Shown here: one piece after another, positions 1 through 11,783 of the stretch
Numbering within the stretch: position 1 is the first letter of the stretch
Layout of the letters: every line of letters starts with the position of its first letter
DNA from: Bryobacterales bacterium
Lineage (GTDB): Bacteria; Acidobacteriota; Terriglobia; Bryobacterales; UBA6623
Direction of reading: 5' to 3'
NCBI GenBank assembly: GCA_022823865.1
Contig: JAJEHF010000013.1
Span: 1-57,216 of the forward strand
Length of the DNA stretch: 57,216 nt
Position numbers and translations under genes: made by a program
Notes under the pieces: generated by a model
The model's input: only the letters and a program-made list of their open reading frames with translations
Database searches by the model: none
Told to the model about the DNA's origin: nothing

Positions 1-223
1 TGGCCGTCTGGTACTCCACGTGCGCCGTCGCGATCGTGATGCCACGCTCGCGCTCCTCCGGCGCGTTGTCGATCGAGTCGAACGAGCGCACCTGGTTGGA
101 CGGGTCGTGCTTGGACAGCACCCGCGTGATGGCCGCCGTCAATGTCGTCTTGCCGTGGTCGATGTGCCCGATCGTGCCCACGTTCACGTGCGGCTTCGAG
201 CGATCAAACTTTTCCTTTGCCAT
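1..223 (-). CDS. tuf: Elongation factor Tu, N-terminal part (cut by window edge)
   Basis: GTPase that delivers aminoacyl-tRNA to the ribosome in the cytoplasm. Only the first 74 codons are inside the window. The reading begins [20 protein letters not shown] and continues through the P-loop region [13 protein letters not shown] and the switch-I-side motif [15 protein letters not shown], which is diagnostic for EF-Tu. The ATG at 223 is preceded by a purine-rich GAGAGGG ribosome-binding site. It lies 33 bases downstream of fusA on the same strand, the classical last position of the str operon. The C-terminal part continues beyond base 1. Confidence 0.97.
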   Translation of the reverse strand, partial: MAKEKFDRSKPHVNVGTIGHIDHGKTTLTAAITRVLSKHDPSNQVRSFDSIDNAPEERERGITIATAHVEYQTA

Positions 224-256
224 GGTTTCCCTCTCTTCTTAGATGTGCTGGTAGGC

Positions 257-2347
<2,091 letters not shown>

Positions 2348-2377
2348 CGGAACTCGCTTTGAACCTGTGGCTCGGGA

Positions 2378-2848
2378 CTACCAGCGGAAGTGCGCGAAGG
2401 CCTTGTTGGCCTCGGCCATGCGGTGGACGTCGTCCTTCTTCTTGATGGTGCTTCCGCGCCCCTGCGCGGCTTCCAGCAGCTCGTAGCCGAGGCGGTCGGC
2501 CATGCGGTTCTCGCTGCGATTGCGGGCGTTGCCGATCAGCCAGCGCAGCGCCAGCGACTGGCGGCGGTTCGGCCGGACCTCGATCGGCACCTGGTAATTC
2601 GCGCCGCCCACGCGGCGGGACTTGACCTCGACGACGGGCTTGGAATTCTCCACCGCCTTCTTGAATATCGGCAGCGGGTCCTCGCCGGTGCTGCTGCGGA
2701 TCCTCTCCATCGCCTCGTAGAAGATGCGCTCGGAGACGGACTTCTTGCCGTCCCACATCATGCAATTGATGAACTTCGACACCAGGGTCGAGTTGAAGAC
2801 CGGATCCGGCACCGGGACCCGAACGGGAACTTCTCGCCTGCGCGGCAT
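2378..2848 (-). CDS. rpsG: 30S ribosomal protein S7
   Basis: Primary 16S rRNA-binding protein that nucleates the head of the small subunit; 156 aa, standard length. The sequence begins [10 protein letters not shown] and contains the S7 signatures [20 protein letters not shown] and [12 protein letters not shown], ending in [12 protein letters not shown] as bacterial S7 does. The ATG at 2848 has a strong GGGAGGG site upstream and lies 20 bases after rpsL. It is the second gene of the str operon. Confidence 0.98.
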   Translation of the reverse strand: MPRRREVPVRVPVPDPVFNSTLVSKFINCMMWDGKKSVSERIFYEAMERIRSSTGEDPLPIFKKAVENSKPVVEVKSRRVGGANYQVPIEVRPNRRQSLALRWLIGNARNRSENRMADRLGYELLEAAQGRGSTIKKKDDVHRMAEANKAFAHFRW

Positions 2849-2868
2849 GGCTGCTGTCCCTCCCTAGC

Positions 2869-3243
2869 TCACTTCTTGGGGCGCTTGGCGCCGTACTTGC
2901 TGCGCGCCTGGCGCCGGTCCTCGACGCCGGAGGCGTCCAGCGTCCCGCGCACCACGTGATAGCGCACGCCGGGCAGGTCCTTGACGCGGCCGCCGCGAAT
3001 GAGCACGATCGAGTGCTCCTGCAGGTTGTGGCCGACGCCCGGGATGTAGGTGGTGACTTCGATGCTGTTGGTCAGCCGCACGCGGGCGACCTTGCGCAAC
3101 GCGGAATTCGGCTTCTTGGGGGTGACGGTGTACACGCGCGTGCAGACGCCGCGCTTCTGGGGGCACTTCTGCAGGGCCGGCGAAGACGTCTTGTACTTCG
3201 GCGCCTTGCGGCCCTTGCGGACCAATTGGCTGAATGTCGGCAC
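2869..3243 (-). CDS. rpsL: 30S ribosomal protein S12
   Basis: Decoding-centre protein of the small ribosomal subunit, 124 aa. S12 proteins start [12 protein letters not shown]; here the matching codon is GTG at 3243 ([12 protein letters not shown]), giving the family's usual length, so I take GTG at 3243 rather than a longer reading up to 3300. The upstream sequence GGAGAGG lies 11 bases before it. Conserved segments seen are [13 protein letters not shown], the [10 protein letters not shown] loop where streptomycin-resistance changes map (the lysines are present, i.e. sensitive type) and the [10 protein letters not shown] loop. First gene of the str operon. Confidence 0.96.
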   Translation of the reverse strand: MPTFSQLVRKGRKAPKYKTSSPALQKCPQKRGVCTRVYTVTPKKPNSALRKVARVRLTNSIEVTTYIPGVGHNLQEHSIVLIRGGRVKDLPGVRYHVVRGTLDASGVEDRRQARSKYGAKRPKK

Positions 3244-3725
3244 GATCCTGGCTACCTCTCCGCGATGTCGCCCGCCGCGTCCGCACCGGAGCGCGTGCAT
3301 GGCGCACGCGCTGCCCGCGCATTCGCAAAGCTAAGTTGAGCCCCTGCTCGCCCTGCCATAACGAGTCCCGGCTGGGACCTTCTCGGCATCGGCTCGCGCG
3401 GGGCGGCACCCCCCGAGGCCCGGTGGCGGGCCCCGTCCAACCCCCGGCCCAAGCTCCTAGGGGACTCGCCCCGCAGGATCGGCCGGTACGCTACAAGCGC
3501 TGACACGCCCCCGCGGCTCCGATTCGGAATCGGAACCCCGCGAACGCGCCCTAATCACTTCTTCAATCCATCATACAACATCGCGCGCGCGATGGTGCAA
3601 GCGCTCCGAAGAGCGCTTTCCGGCGAGCGGGGTCCACTCGCGACGCGGTCTCTCCAGCCTAGCACATGGCGGCCTGCAGGACTTCGCGCGAGACCGCTCT
3701 TCGCGTAAGGCCCCCCTGCGAAAGC
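3244..3725. other. Gene-free leader/intergenic stretch upstream of rpsL
   Basis: No convincing coding sequence. It contains the promoter candidate at 3570-3600 and an 8-base-arm palindrome at 3518-3534 (TCCGATTC then G then GAATCGGA) that could fold in the leader RNA. The segment 3610-3725 lies between this promoter candidate and the 3' end of the next minus-strand gene and shows nothing recognisable. Confidence 0.5.
3570..3600 (-). promoter_or_regulatory. Candidate str-operon promoter with palindromic spacer
   Basis: On the minus strand, TTGCAC (3595-3600) and TATGAT (3570-3575) are separated by 19 bases. The spacer contains a perfect 16-base palindrome, CATCGCGCGCGCGATG, at 3579-3594. TATGAT matches five of six consensus -10 bases; the -35 is weak (3 of 6) and the spacer long. 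If used, it would give a leader of about 320 bases before rpsL. This is inferred from position and pattern only. Confidence 0.35.
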
Positions 3726-4364
3726 CTACTCCTCGGCGTGGCCGTCCACCACGATCCCGACCACGGTGCCGGCCACCGCCACGTCGAGCACCCAGTGCTC
3801 GTAGTCGTTCTCCCAAAGGTGCGGCCCCTGATCGCCCTCCGGCAGCTCGAGGCGCGCGACGGTGGGGTGCGGGTTGCCGACATCGGCGCTCAATTCCACG
3901 ATGCCGTCAAAGTCGAAGTTGCGCGTGACCTCCAAGTCCTTCCCGACAGGGGCCAGCAGGCCGAAGTCGCGGCTGGCGGCGACGCCCATGTGATTGCCGT
4001 CCTCGGGGTGCAGGCCAAAGCGCAAGGTGTAGACGCCTTCCGGCACGGACTGCTCGCGGAAATCCGAGCCCTGCCCCACGAACTCGAGCACGCCCAGGAA
4101 CGCGCCCTCGGGGACGTTGTCGAAGCGCACTCCGAAACCGCTGGCGGGATCGCCCTCAAACGGCGCCGTGCGCATCCAGAAGCGCATCACCACCTCGTCG
4201 CCAGACTTGACGGCGACACCCTCGGCAGCGACCAGCTCGCGCGTCGCTTCCGGCACGCTGTCAGGCAGCGGCGCGCCGCTCTCGGCCGTGTACTTCTGGG
4301 CCAGCCCGGCTGGCAGCAGGGCGAGCGCCCCAAGAACCATCACAAAGCGGCACGAGCGTCGCAT
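3726..4364 (-). CDS. Secreted protein of unknown function
   Basis: 212 aa when started at the ATG at 4364, chosen because GAGGAG lies six bases upstream and a clean signal peptide follows (MRRSCRFVMVLGALALLPAG, then LAQ as a plausible cleavage site). The mature part has no obvious catalytic residues. It contains a beta-rich pattern with VPEGVYTLRFGLHPEDGNH, DFGLLAPVGKDLEV and PTVARLELPEGDQGP, somewhat reminiscent of DUF2911-type secreted domains, but I do not claim that family. It lies 122 bases downstream of the DUF1326-like gene on the same strand and may be co-transcribed. Probable periplasmic location; function unknown. Confidence 0.7.
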   Translation of the reverse strand: MRRSCRFVMVLGALALLPAGLAQKYTAESGAPLPDSVPEATRELVAAEGVAVKSGDEVVMRFWMRTAPFEGDPASGFGVRFDNVPEGAFLGVLEFVGQGSDFREQSVPEGVYTLRFGLHPEDGNHMGVAASRDFGLLAPVGKDLEVTRNFDFDGIVELSADVGNPHPTVARLELPEGDQGPHLWENDYEHWVLDVAVAGTVVGIVVDGHAEE

Positions 4365-4486
4365 CCAATTCTCCTCGCCAACTCCGCCGGCCGATCCGGC
4401 CGACACCTAACAAATGGGACAAGCCGGAGCCGCCGACAGCGGCGGCCCCGGCACGGAATCTCTATCCAGCCTGGGTAGCGGGAGGC

Positions 4487-5182
4487 CTAGCTTCCGCTGA
4501 CGGCGAAGGTGCCCACATAGGCACTCGAGCGCCGGTACTCGCGCATCTGGTGGCCAAGGCCGTCGCCGCGGAAGGACTGCTCGATGGCGAACGCCGGCAT
4601 GGCGTGATCCAGCGCGACCAGAGGCTCGTAGTAGATGTCGTCAAGGTGGCACAGCGAATCGCTGCCGCGGATCTCCCGCGTCTCCAGCGAGACAATCTCG
4701 CCGGCGCGCAGGGTCGCCACGCGGTCGTGCAGGCTGCCGTGGAAATCGATCTCGATCGGGGCCGTGTCGGTGTGGACGACATTGCTTACCAGCGGGCCGG
4801 CCTGGGCCTTGACGAACGCCGCCAATGCTCCGCGCTGCAGCACGGAAGTGGCCTCGTCGAAGATCAGCATCGATTTCGCCGGGAGCGGGTCGCCGAACGG
4901 ATTGCCGATAGTGGACGTGGCGTTGACCACGGCCACGACCCTAGTATTCGCCAGGGACACGCCCTTGAAACTGCCCTGCTCGATGTCCCACGCCATCACG
5001 GCAAGATCGCCAGTGATGCCGACTTCGCTGTTGGCGAAGCAGTGAGAGGCGTAGATCTCGGCGTTGCGCGATTCGATGTAGCTGCCGCGGATCTCGGGAC
5101 CGGACAGCGTGGCGGCGGAAAGCGCGCCCATCGTCAAAGCGAGGCAGAGAACGGCTAGGCTGGCCGAACGGATGGTTCTCAT
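4487..5182 (-). CDS. Secreted DUF1326-like protein
   Basis: 231 aa. The N-terminus MRTIRSASLAVLCLALTMGA followed by LSAATLSG is a standard Sec signal peptide. The mature protein begins IRGSYIESRNAEIYASHCFA, with the pattern GSYIE-(N)-C found at the start of DUF1326 domains, followed by AVMAWDIEQGSFKGVSL, AKSMLIFDEATSVLQRGALA and FVKAQAGPLV, all in the DUF1326 order. A single cysteine near residue 48 and another near 179 remain. DUF1326 proteins have no established biochemical role. Likely exported; possibly in an operon with the small secreted gene that follows. Confidence 0.72.
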   Translation of the reverse strand: MRTIRSASLAVLCLALTMGALSAATLSGPEIRGSYIESRNAEIYASHCFANSEVGITGDLAVMAWDIEQGSFKGVSLANTRVVAVVNATSTIGNPFGDPLPAKSMLIFDEATSVLQRGALAAFVKAQAGPLVSNVVHTDTAPIEIDFHGSLHDRVATLRAGEIVSLETREIRGSDSLCHLDDIYYEPLVALDHAMPAFAIEQSFRGDGLGHQMREYRRSSAYVGTFAVSGS

Positions 5183-5298
5183 GATTGGTACTCCTTCAGT
5201 GAATCTTCACGCCCGAGGCTGGTCGGGCACCATTGATTCTACACAACACAGCGATCAGATCGCGACCCGGAATTGCAAGAAACCGGCCGGCCCGCGAA

Positions 5299-8200
5299 TT
5301 AATCGCCCTCCGCAGGCTGCAAAGGCTCAGACACGACGCCCCGCCGGCGACGCCCCGCCACCTTCTCGGCAAGCTCCTCCAACGTGGCGTACACCACCGG
5401 GATGAACACGAGGGTGATCAGCGTGGAGGTCAGCAGCCCGCCGATCACCACGCGCGCCATCGGCACTTGCAGCTCCGACCCCTCGCCCAGGCCGAGCGCC
5501 ATCGGCGTGAGGCCCAGGATGGTCGTAATCGTGGTCATCATGATCGGCCGCAGCCGGCGGCCGCCGGCCGTGATGACGGAATCCATGATGCCGTACCCGT
5601 GGTCGCGGCGCAGCTGGTTCGTGTAGTCGATGAGCACGATCGCGTTGTTGACGACAATGCCCACCAGCACAATCACGCCGAGGAACCCCTGCATGTTGAA
5701 GGTGGTCTCCGTGATCACGAGCATGGTGACGACGCCAATGGCCGCCAGCGGGATCGAGAACAAGATGATGAACGGGTCGCGCAGCGACTCGAACTGCGCC
5801 GCCATGACCATGTAAACCAGCAGCAGCGCCAGGATGCCCGCGAACGTCAGCTGCCGGAAGGACTCCTGCTGGTCCTCCCACTCGCCGCCGAAGCGGATCT
5901 CGTAGCCGTCGGGGCGGTTGATCTGGGCGACCTCGCCGCGCAAGTCCGCAATGACGGCGCCCAGGTTGCGATCACCGATCGTGCCCGACACATAGACGAT
6001 GCGCTCTTGGTCGACGCGGTTGATCTCGACCGGGCCCTCCTGGCGATTCAGGCGAACGACGTCGTTGGCGTAGATGAGATTCCCTTGCGGCGTGCGCAGC
6101 GGTATGCGCCCAACCTGGTCGAGTTGCAGGCGGTCCTCCTCGCGCAGGCGCACCACGATGTCGTACTCGTCGCCCTGCTCGCGATAGAAGGTCGAGCGGC
6201 GCCCGCCCACGGCGGTCTCGAGAGTCGCTGCCACCTCCGCTACCGACATGCCCACGCTGGCAGCCTTGAGCCTGTCGACGCGGACCAGCATCTCGGGAGT
6301 GCCGGGCCGGCGGCTGATCTGTGCCTCCTCCACGCCGTCGACCGACAGCATGGCGTCGCGCACCTGCAGGGCGAGGTTAGCGGTAGTGTCCGGGTCGTAG
6401 CCGCGAATCGTGACCTGCAGGCGGTCGTCGGCACCATCGCCGCCGCCGCGCCGCCGTCCGAAGTTGCCGCTGGAAATGCGCGTGCGCAGCTGCACGCCCG
6501 GCGCCACGGCCATCAGCTTGGGCCTGAGCATGTTGGTGATCTCGCGGGCCGTGCGGTCGCGCTGGCTCTGGTCGACCAAGGTTATGCGCAGTTCGCCGAT
6601 GTGGGTGGCGATCGAGCGGAAGGGGCTGTCGCTGCCGGCCTCGGTCATGATGTATTCAATCTCGGGCACGTCGCGCATGATGATCGCCTCCATTTGATCG
6701 ACGATCTCCTTCGTCACCTCCGCTCGCGTTCCGGGCTCGGATTCCAGGTTGATGCGGATCTGGCCTTCGTCGACCTGCGGTTCCAGTTCGACGCCGACAT
6801 AGCCGGTCAGCCAGAGCGCGCAAACAAACAGCCCAACGGCCATTCCCGTCACCACCAGGCGGTTTGCCAGCGACCAGCGGATAATCTCGGAATAGTTCCG
6901 AGAGAGCGCTACCATGACCTGCTCGGCGTAGCGCAGGATGCGGATCCCGCCGCCGCTAGCGGTGCCCGTGCGCCGCGAGCACAGAGCGGGCACGACCGTC
7001 AGCGCCACGACCAGCGAGCACAGCAGCGAAAAGCTGACCACGTACGCCAGTTGCTGGAACGTCTGCGCCGCGTAGCCGCCGATGAACATGACCGGCACGA
7101 AGACGGCGATCGTGGTCAGAGTGGACGCCGTGATCGCCATGCCCACCTCGCGGCTGCCGACGAGCGCGGCCTGGCGCGACTCCGTGCCTTCCTCGCGATG
7201 GCGGTAGATGTTCTCCAGGACCACGATCGCGTTGTCGACGAGCATGCCCACGCCTAGGGCCAGCCCGCCGAAGGAGACGATGTTGAGCGTGAAGCCGTTG
7301 AAGTACATCAGGGCGAAGGTCGAGACGACCGAAATCGGTATCGCCGCACCGATGATCAAGGTGCTCGACAGGCTGCGCAGGAACAGCAGCAGCACGAACA
7401 CGGCGAGCACCGCGCCCACGGCGGCGGCGGCCTCGACATTGCGGATCGCGGCGTTGATGAAGTCCGCGGTGTCCATGGTCTTGTCGATCCTGATGTGCGG
7501 ATAGTCGCGATGAATCTCGGCAATTTCTTCCCAAATCGCCTCCGAGACCTTGACCGTGTTGGACCCGGACTGCTTGAACATGATCAGGCGGAGTGCCTGA
7601 GCGCCATTCACGCCCACGTAGTGGCGGATGTCCGGATGCGAATCGTCGACCTCCGCGATGTCACGCACGTACACGGGAACACCGTCGCGGGAAGCAAGGG
7701 CCACATCGAGGAGCTGGTTGACGTTGTTGAATTCGCCGCTGGTGCGCAGCAGGACGTCGAAGCGGCCCTCCTTGACCGGGCCCACCGGGCGGTTGAGGTT
7801 CTCGTCCCGCACCGTGTTGACCACCTGCGCCACTGACAGATCAAGGGCGCGCAGCTTTTCCAGGTTCAGGTCGATGTGGATCTCGCGGCGCAGGCCGCCG
7901 CCGACGCGCACCTGGCCGACGCCCTTGATGCGCTCGAAGCGATAGAGGAGGCTCTTCTCGGTGAACATGCGCAGCTCGCGCGGGTCCATGTCCTCGGTGG
8001 CCACCGTGAGAAACATGATCGGGAACTGGGTCACGTCGAACTTGAAGATCGTCGGCGGCTCGATATCGTCCGGCAGGGTGCGGCGCCCCCGGTCCAAGCG
8101 CGAGCGCACCTCGTCCGCCGCAACTTCGATGTCGGTGCCGAAGACGAACTCAATGCGCACCGAGGAGCGACCCTCGCTGGACGTCGAGGTGACGCGCTCG

Positions 8201-8430
8201 ACGCCAGGGGCCGCGGAGACAATCTGCTCTAGGGGGCGACTGATGAGCGTCTCGATCTCCTCGGGGCCCACGCCCTCGTAGTCGGTGGTGACGCTCAGGG
8301 TCGGATAGTTGACCTCGGGCATCAGATCCACCGGGATCTCGGTGAATGCGATGAAGCCGAGCAGGAGGCAGACCATCACCGCCATCAGCACCGTGACCGG
8401 TCGCTTGATCGAAAACTCAGGAAGGCTCAT
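5299..8430 (-). CDS. RND-family efflux pump, inner-membrane subunit (second of a tandem pair)
   Basis: 1043 aa, full AcrB-family length. The N-terminus SIKRPVTVLMAVMVCLLLGF is TM1, followed by the porter domain with PVDLMPEVNYPTLSV. TM4 carries GGLALGVGMLVDNAIVVLEN, where AcrB has two aspartates (DD) and this protein has DN, as in several non-AcrB branches. The second half repeats the fold, with EFLGV-like MQGFLGVIVLVGIVVNNAIV and the last TM bundle near RPIMMTTITTILGLTPMALG. ATG at 8430 has GAGGTG upstream. It follows the first RND gene by 121 bases and the adaptor gene upstream of that. Role: proton-driven export across the envelope; substrate cannot be read from sequence. No outer-membrane factor is encoded nearby. 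Confidence 0.93.
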   Translation of the reverse strand: MSLPEFSIKRPVTVLMAVMVCLLLGFIAFTEIPVDLMPEVNYPTLSVTTDYEGVGPEEIETLISRPLEQIVSAAPGVERVTSTSSEGRSSVRIEFVFGTDIEVAADEVRSRLDRGRRTLPDDIEPPTIFKFDVTQFPIMFLTVATEDMDPRELRMFTEKSLLYRFERIKGVGQVRVGGGLRREIHIDLNLEKLRALDLSVAQVVNTVRDENLNRPVGPVKEGRFDVLLRTSGEFNNVNQLLDVALASRDGVPVYVRDIAEVDDSHPDIRHYVGVNGAQALRLIMFKQSGSNTVKVSEAIWEEIAEIHRDYPHIRIDKTMDTADFINAAIRNVEAAAAVGAVLAVFVLLLFLRSLSSTLIIGAAIPISVVSTFALMYFNGFTLNIVSFGGLALGVGMLVDNAIVVLENIYRHREEGTESRQAALVGSREVGMAITASTLTTIAVFVPVMFIGGYAAQTFQQLAYVVSFSLLCSLVVALTVVPALCSRRTGTASGGGIRILRYAEQVMVALSRNYSEIIRWSLANRLVVTGMAVGLFVCALWLTGYVGVELEPQVDEGQIRINLESEPGTRAEVTKEIVDQMEAIIMRDVPEIEYIMTEAGSDSPFRSIATHIGELRITLVDQSQRDRTAREITNMLRPKLMAVAPGVQLRTRISSGNFGRRRGGGDGADDRLQVTIRGYDPDTTANLALQVRDAMLSVDGVEEAQISRRPGTPEMLVRVDRLKAASVGMSVAEVAATLETAVGGRRSTFYREQGDEYDIVVRLREEDRLQLDQVGRIPLRTPQGNLIYANDVVRLNRQEGPVEINRVDQERIVYVSGTIGDRNLGAVIADLRGEVAQINRPDGYEIRFGGEWEDQQESFRQLTFAGILALLLVYMVMAAQFESLRDPFIILFSIPLAAIGVVTMLVITETTFNMQGFLGVIVLVGIVVNNAIVLIDYTNQLRRDHGYGIMDSVITAGGRRLRPIMMTTITTILGLTPMALGLGEGSELQVPMARVVIGGLLTSTLITLVFIPVVYATLEELAEKVAGRRRRGVVSEPLQPAEGD

Positions 8431-8551
8431 TCGTCACACCTCGCAAAGCTAGCCGCAACCCGCACCCGTGGGCGTGCCACGGGACAGCCGGTGTCTCCAA
8501 CAACTATGTATATGGCGCGGGTTTGGTGGCATCCGGTTACGGGCGCATGGA

Positions 8552-11500
8552 TCAGTCGCCCGCCACAGACTCGGCCGCGCGCATGGCCGGCTGGGCAACC
8601 CGCCGCCGGTAGAACAGCTCCTCGAAGGCTACGTACATCACCGGAATGAATACCAGCGTGATCACTGTGGACGTCGCCAGCCCGCCGATCACCACGCGCG
8701 CCATCGGCGCTTGCAACTCCGAACCCTCGCCCAGCCCCAGCGCCATCGGCGCCAGGCCCAGCACGGTTGTGATGGTCGTCATCAGGATCGGCCGCATGCG
8801 CCGCATGCCAGCGGTCACTACGGCCCGGTACAGGCCCAAGCCGTGCTCGCGGCGCAGCAAGTTGGTGTAGTCCACCAGCACGATGGCGTTGTTGACCACG
8901 ATGCCGAGCAGCACGATCAAGCCCAGGAACGCCTGCTGGTTGAAGGTTGTCTCGGTGAGCAGGAGCACCAGCACGACACCGATGGCCGCCAGCGGCACGG
9001 AAAACAGGATCAGGAAGGGGTCCTTGAGCGATTCGAACTGCGCCGCCATCACCATGTAGACCAAGATCAGGGCCAGAATGGACGCGAAGAACAGGTTGCG
9101 GAAGGTCTCCTGCTGCTCCTCGTACTCGCCGCCGTACTCGATCGAGAATCCCTCGGGCATTGCCATCCCCCGGAACTCGGTCGCCAGATCGTTGACGATG
9201 CTGCCCAAGTCCCGGTCCGCCAGCGCTCCGGAGACGAACATCCGCCGCTCTTGGTTCACCCTGCTGATGTAGGTCGGGCCCTCCTGCCGCCGGAGGTCGA
9301 TCACGCTCCCGGCCGTGATGGTCGTGCCGAGCGGGGTGGTCAGGGGGATGCGCCCCACGTTGTCAAGATCCAGGCGATCCTCCTGCCGCAGGCGCACTAG
9401 GATGTTGTACTCGTCGCCCTCCTTGCGGTACATCGAGCTGCGGGCGCCGCCGATCGCCGTTTCCAGCGTGAGGGCGATCTCGGACACGTTGAGGCCCATG
9501 TTGGACGCGCGCATGCGGTCGACCTCGACCAGCATTTCCGGCATGCCGGGGCGCTGGCTGATCGTAGGCTCGGCGATTCCCGGGGTGCGCTCCATGGTCT
9601 CGCGGATCGTCTCGGCGAGCTGGGCCGCCGTGTCCATGTTGTGCCCGCGGATCTCCACCGAGAGGCGGTCGTCATCGGTATCGCTGCCCCGGCTCCTGAA
9701 CATGCCGCCCGAGACGCGCGTCCTGACCAGCATGCCCGGCTGGATCTGCAAGGCCCCGCGCAGCTCGTTGGCCACATCGCGGGCCGACCGGCTGCGCTCG
9801 GTCTTTGGAACGAGATTGAGGCGCAATTCGCCGAGATGGGCGCCCGATCCGCTGCTGCGGGAGCTCCCGCCGGCCGTCACCATGGCCGTTGTGATTTCCG
9901 GCGCGGTCTCCATCGCGACCGCGCGCAGGTGCTGCATCACGCTGTCGGTGACCTCGACCCGCGTGCCGGGCTCGAGCTCAACACTGACACGGACTTCCCC
10001 CTCATCAACTTCCGGCTGCAATTCGACGCCGAGATATGGCATCAAGTACATCGCCACGGCGAACAGCAGCGCCGCCACCAAGACTACCGGGGCCTTGTGG
10101 TCGAGCGACCACTGCAGTGATCCGCCGTACGCGGCGGCCAGGTTGCGCTGCCAGGTGCGCGCCATATCGCTGATCTGCGTGAGCTGCGTGCCCGGCCCGC
10201 GGCGGCTGGCCAGCTTCGCACACAAGCCCGGAACCACCATCAGCGCGACCGCCAGCGAGCACAGCAGCGCGAAGCTGACCACGTACGCGAGCTGCTTGAA
10301 CGTCTGCGCGGCGATTCCCCCGACGAAGAGCACCGGCACGAAGACCGCCACCGTCGTCAGCGTGGAGGCGGAAATCGCCATCGAGACCTCGCGGCTGCCT
10401 TCGACCGCCGCATCCAGCGGAGCCTTGCCTCCCTCGCGGTGGCGGTAGACGTTCTCCAACACCACGATCGCGTTGTCCACCAGCATGCCGACGCCCAGCG
10501 CCAGGCCGCCGAACGAGACGGTGTTGAGCGTGAACCCGTTGAAGAACATCAGCGCGAACGTGGCGATGACTGAAATCGGGATCGCGATGCCGATGATCAG
10601 GGTGCTCGAGACGCTGCGGAGGAAGAACAGCAGCACGACCACCGCGAGACCGGCGCCCTGCAACATGGCGCCCTGCACGTTGTCGATCGAGGCGCGAATG
10701 AAGTCAGCGCTGTCGCGGGTCTTCTCGATGCGGATATTGGGAAAGGCCTCGTGGATGCGATCCACCTCGACCCACAAGGCGTCCGAGACCTCGACCGTGT
10801 TCGCCCCGGCCTGCTTGTAGACGTACATGCGCACGCCGGGCTCGCCGTCGACGCTCACCAAGTAGTCGATGTCCTCGTGACTGTCGTGAACCGTGGCTAT
10901 GTCGCGCACGTGCACGGGCACGCTATTGCGCGTGGTCAGCACGACGTCGCGAATCTCCTCCAAGCTCTGGAATTCCCCGCGCGTGCGGAGCAGCACTTCG
11001 AAGCGGCCCTCGTCGACCGGGCCGACCGGGCGGTTCATGTTCTCCTGCCGCAAGATCTGGACCACGTGCGGGATCGACAGGTCGAGCGCCCGCAGCTTCT
11101 TCAGGTCGAGGTCGACGTGGATCTCGCGGCGCAGCCCTCCGCGCACCGTGAAGGCGGCGATCCCGGGAACGCGCTCGAGGCGAGGCTGGATCTGCTTCTC
11201 GACGTAGTGCCGCAGGTCCTTCGGCCCCATCTCGCGGGCCGAAACGGCCAGGTACATGATGGGATACTGCGAAGAATCGTACTTGTACATGGTCGGCGGA
11301 TCCATGTCCTCCGGCAAGTAGCGGCGCCTGCGGTCCAGGCGAGTGCGCAGCTCATTGGCCGCTTCGTCGATGTCGACCCCGTAGTCGAAACCGACGCGAA
11401 CGTAGCTCAGGCCCTCGTACACGGAACTGGAAATGCGCTCCACGTGCGGGGCCGACGAGAAGGCCTCCTCCAGCGGGCGCACCACCAGCGTCTCCATCTC

Positions 11501-11677
11501 TTCGGGGGCCACGCCGGCGTACTCGGCCCTGACGCTGATCGTCGGGTAGACAATCTCCGGCATCAAGTCGACGGGGATGTTGACGAACGCAACCGCGCCC
11601 AGCAGGATGGCGACCAAGCACGCCATCAAGACGGTGACGGGGCGGTGGATGGATGCGGTGGAGAGACTAAAGTTCAC
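8552..11677 (-). CDS. RND-family efflux pump, inner-membrane subunit (first of a tandem pair)
   Basis: 1041 aa, homologous to its downstream neighbour across the whole length but clearly diverged. TM1 is SIHRPVTVLMACLVAILLGA, the porter domain starts with PVDLMPEIVYPTISV, TM4 has GGLALGVGMLVDNAIVVLEN (DN instead of the DD of AcrB), and the second repeat contains NQQAFLGLIVLLGIVVNNAI. The reading starts at GTG 11677 (AGGGTGA lies a few bases upstream); the next in-frame start would remove part of TM1. With the adaptor gene upstream, the two pumps may assemble as a heteromeric trimer as MdtB/MdtC do. That is inference. Confidence 0.92.
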   Translation of the reverse strand: MNFSLSTASIHRPVTVLMACLVAILLGAVAFVNIPVDLMPEIVYPTISVRAEYAGVAPEEMETLVVRPLEEAFSSAPHVERISSSVYEGLSYVRVGFDYGVDIDEAANELRTRLDRRRRYLPEDMDPPTMYKYDSSQYPIMYLAVSAREMGPKDLRHYVEKQIQPRLERVPGIAAFTVRGGLRREIHVDLDLKKLRALDLSIPHVVQILRQENMNRPVGPVDEGRFEVLLRTRGEFQSLEEIRDVVLTTRNSVPVHVRDIATVHDSHEDIDYLVSVDGEPGVRMYVYKQAGANTVEVSDALWVEVDRIHEAFPNIRIEKTRDSADFIRASIDNVQGAMLQGAGLAVVVLLFFLRSVSSTLIIGIAIPISVIATFALMFFNGFTLNTVSFGGLALGVGMLVDNAIVVLENVYRHREGGKAPLDAAVEGSREVSMAISASTLTTVAVFVPVLFVGGIAAQTFKQLAYVVSFALLCSLAVALMVVPGLCAKLASRRGPGTQLTQISDMARTWQRNLAAAYGGSLQWSLDHKAPVVLVAALLFAVAMYLMPYLGVELQPEVDEGEVRVSVELEPGTRVEVTDSVMQHLRAVAMETAPEITTAMVTAGGSSRSSGSGAHLGELRLNLVPKTERSRSARDVANELRGALQIQPGMLVRTRVSGGMFRSRGSDTDDDRLSVEIRGHNMDTAAQLAETIRETMERTPGIAEPTISQRPGMPEMLVEVDRMRASNMGLNVSEIALTLETAIGGARSSMYRKEGDEYNILVRLRQEDRLDLDNVGRIPLTTPLGTTITAGSVIDLRRQEGPTYISRVNQERRMFVSGALADRDLGSIVNDLATEFRGMAMPEGFSIEYGGEYEEQQETFRNLFFASILALILVYMVMAAQFESLKDPFLILFSVPLAAIGVVLVLLLTETTFNQQAFLGLIVLLGIVVNNAIVLVDYTNLLRREHGLGLYRAVVTAGMRRMRPILMTTITTVLGLAPMALGLGEGSELQAPMARVVIGGLATSTVITLVFIPVMYVAFEELFYRRRVAQPAMRAAESVAGD

Positions 11678-11783
11678 AACTCACCCTGCCCAATCTTAGC
11701 TCGCACCAAGCTCTAGAGCCAATAAATCCCGCCACGACCGGGAATCGCGCCGAGAAAAATCGTCTGGCTGGCCGGAAAAACGC

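Noticed and set aside
5233-7257. Long plus-strand open frame through the RND genes
   Set aside because: Shadow of the high-G+C coding strand; His/Arg-rich translation without domains.
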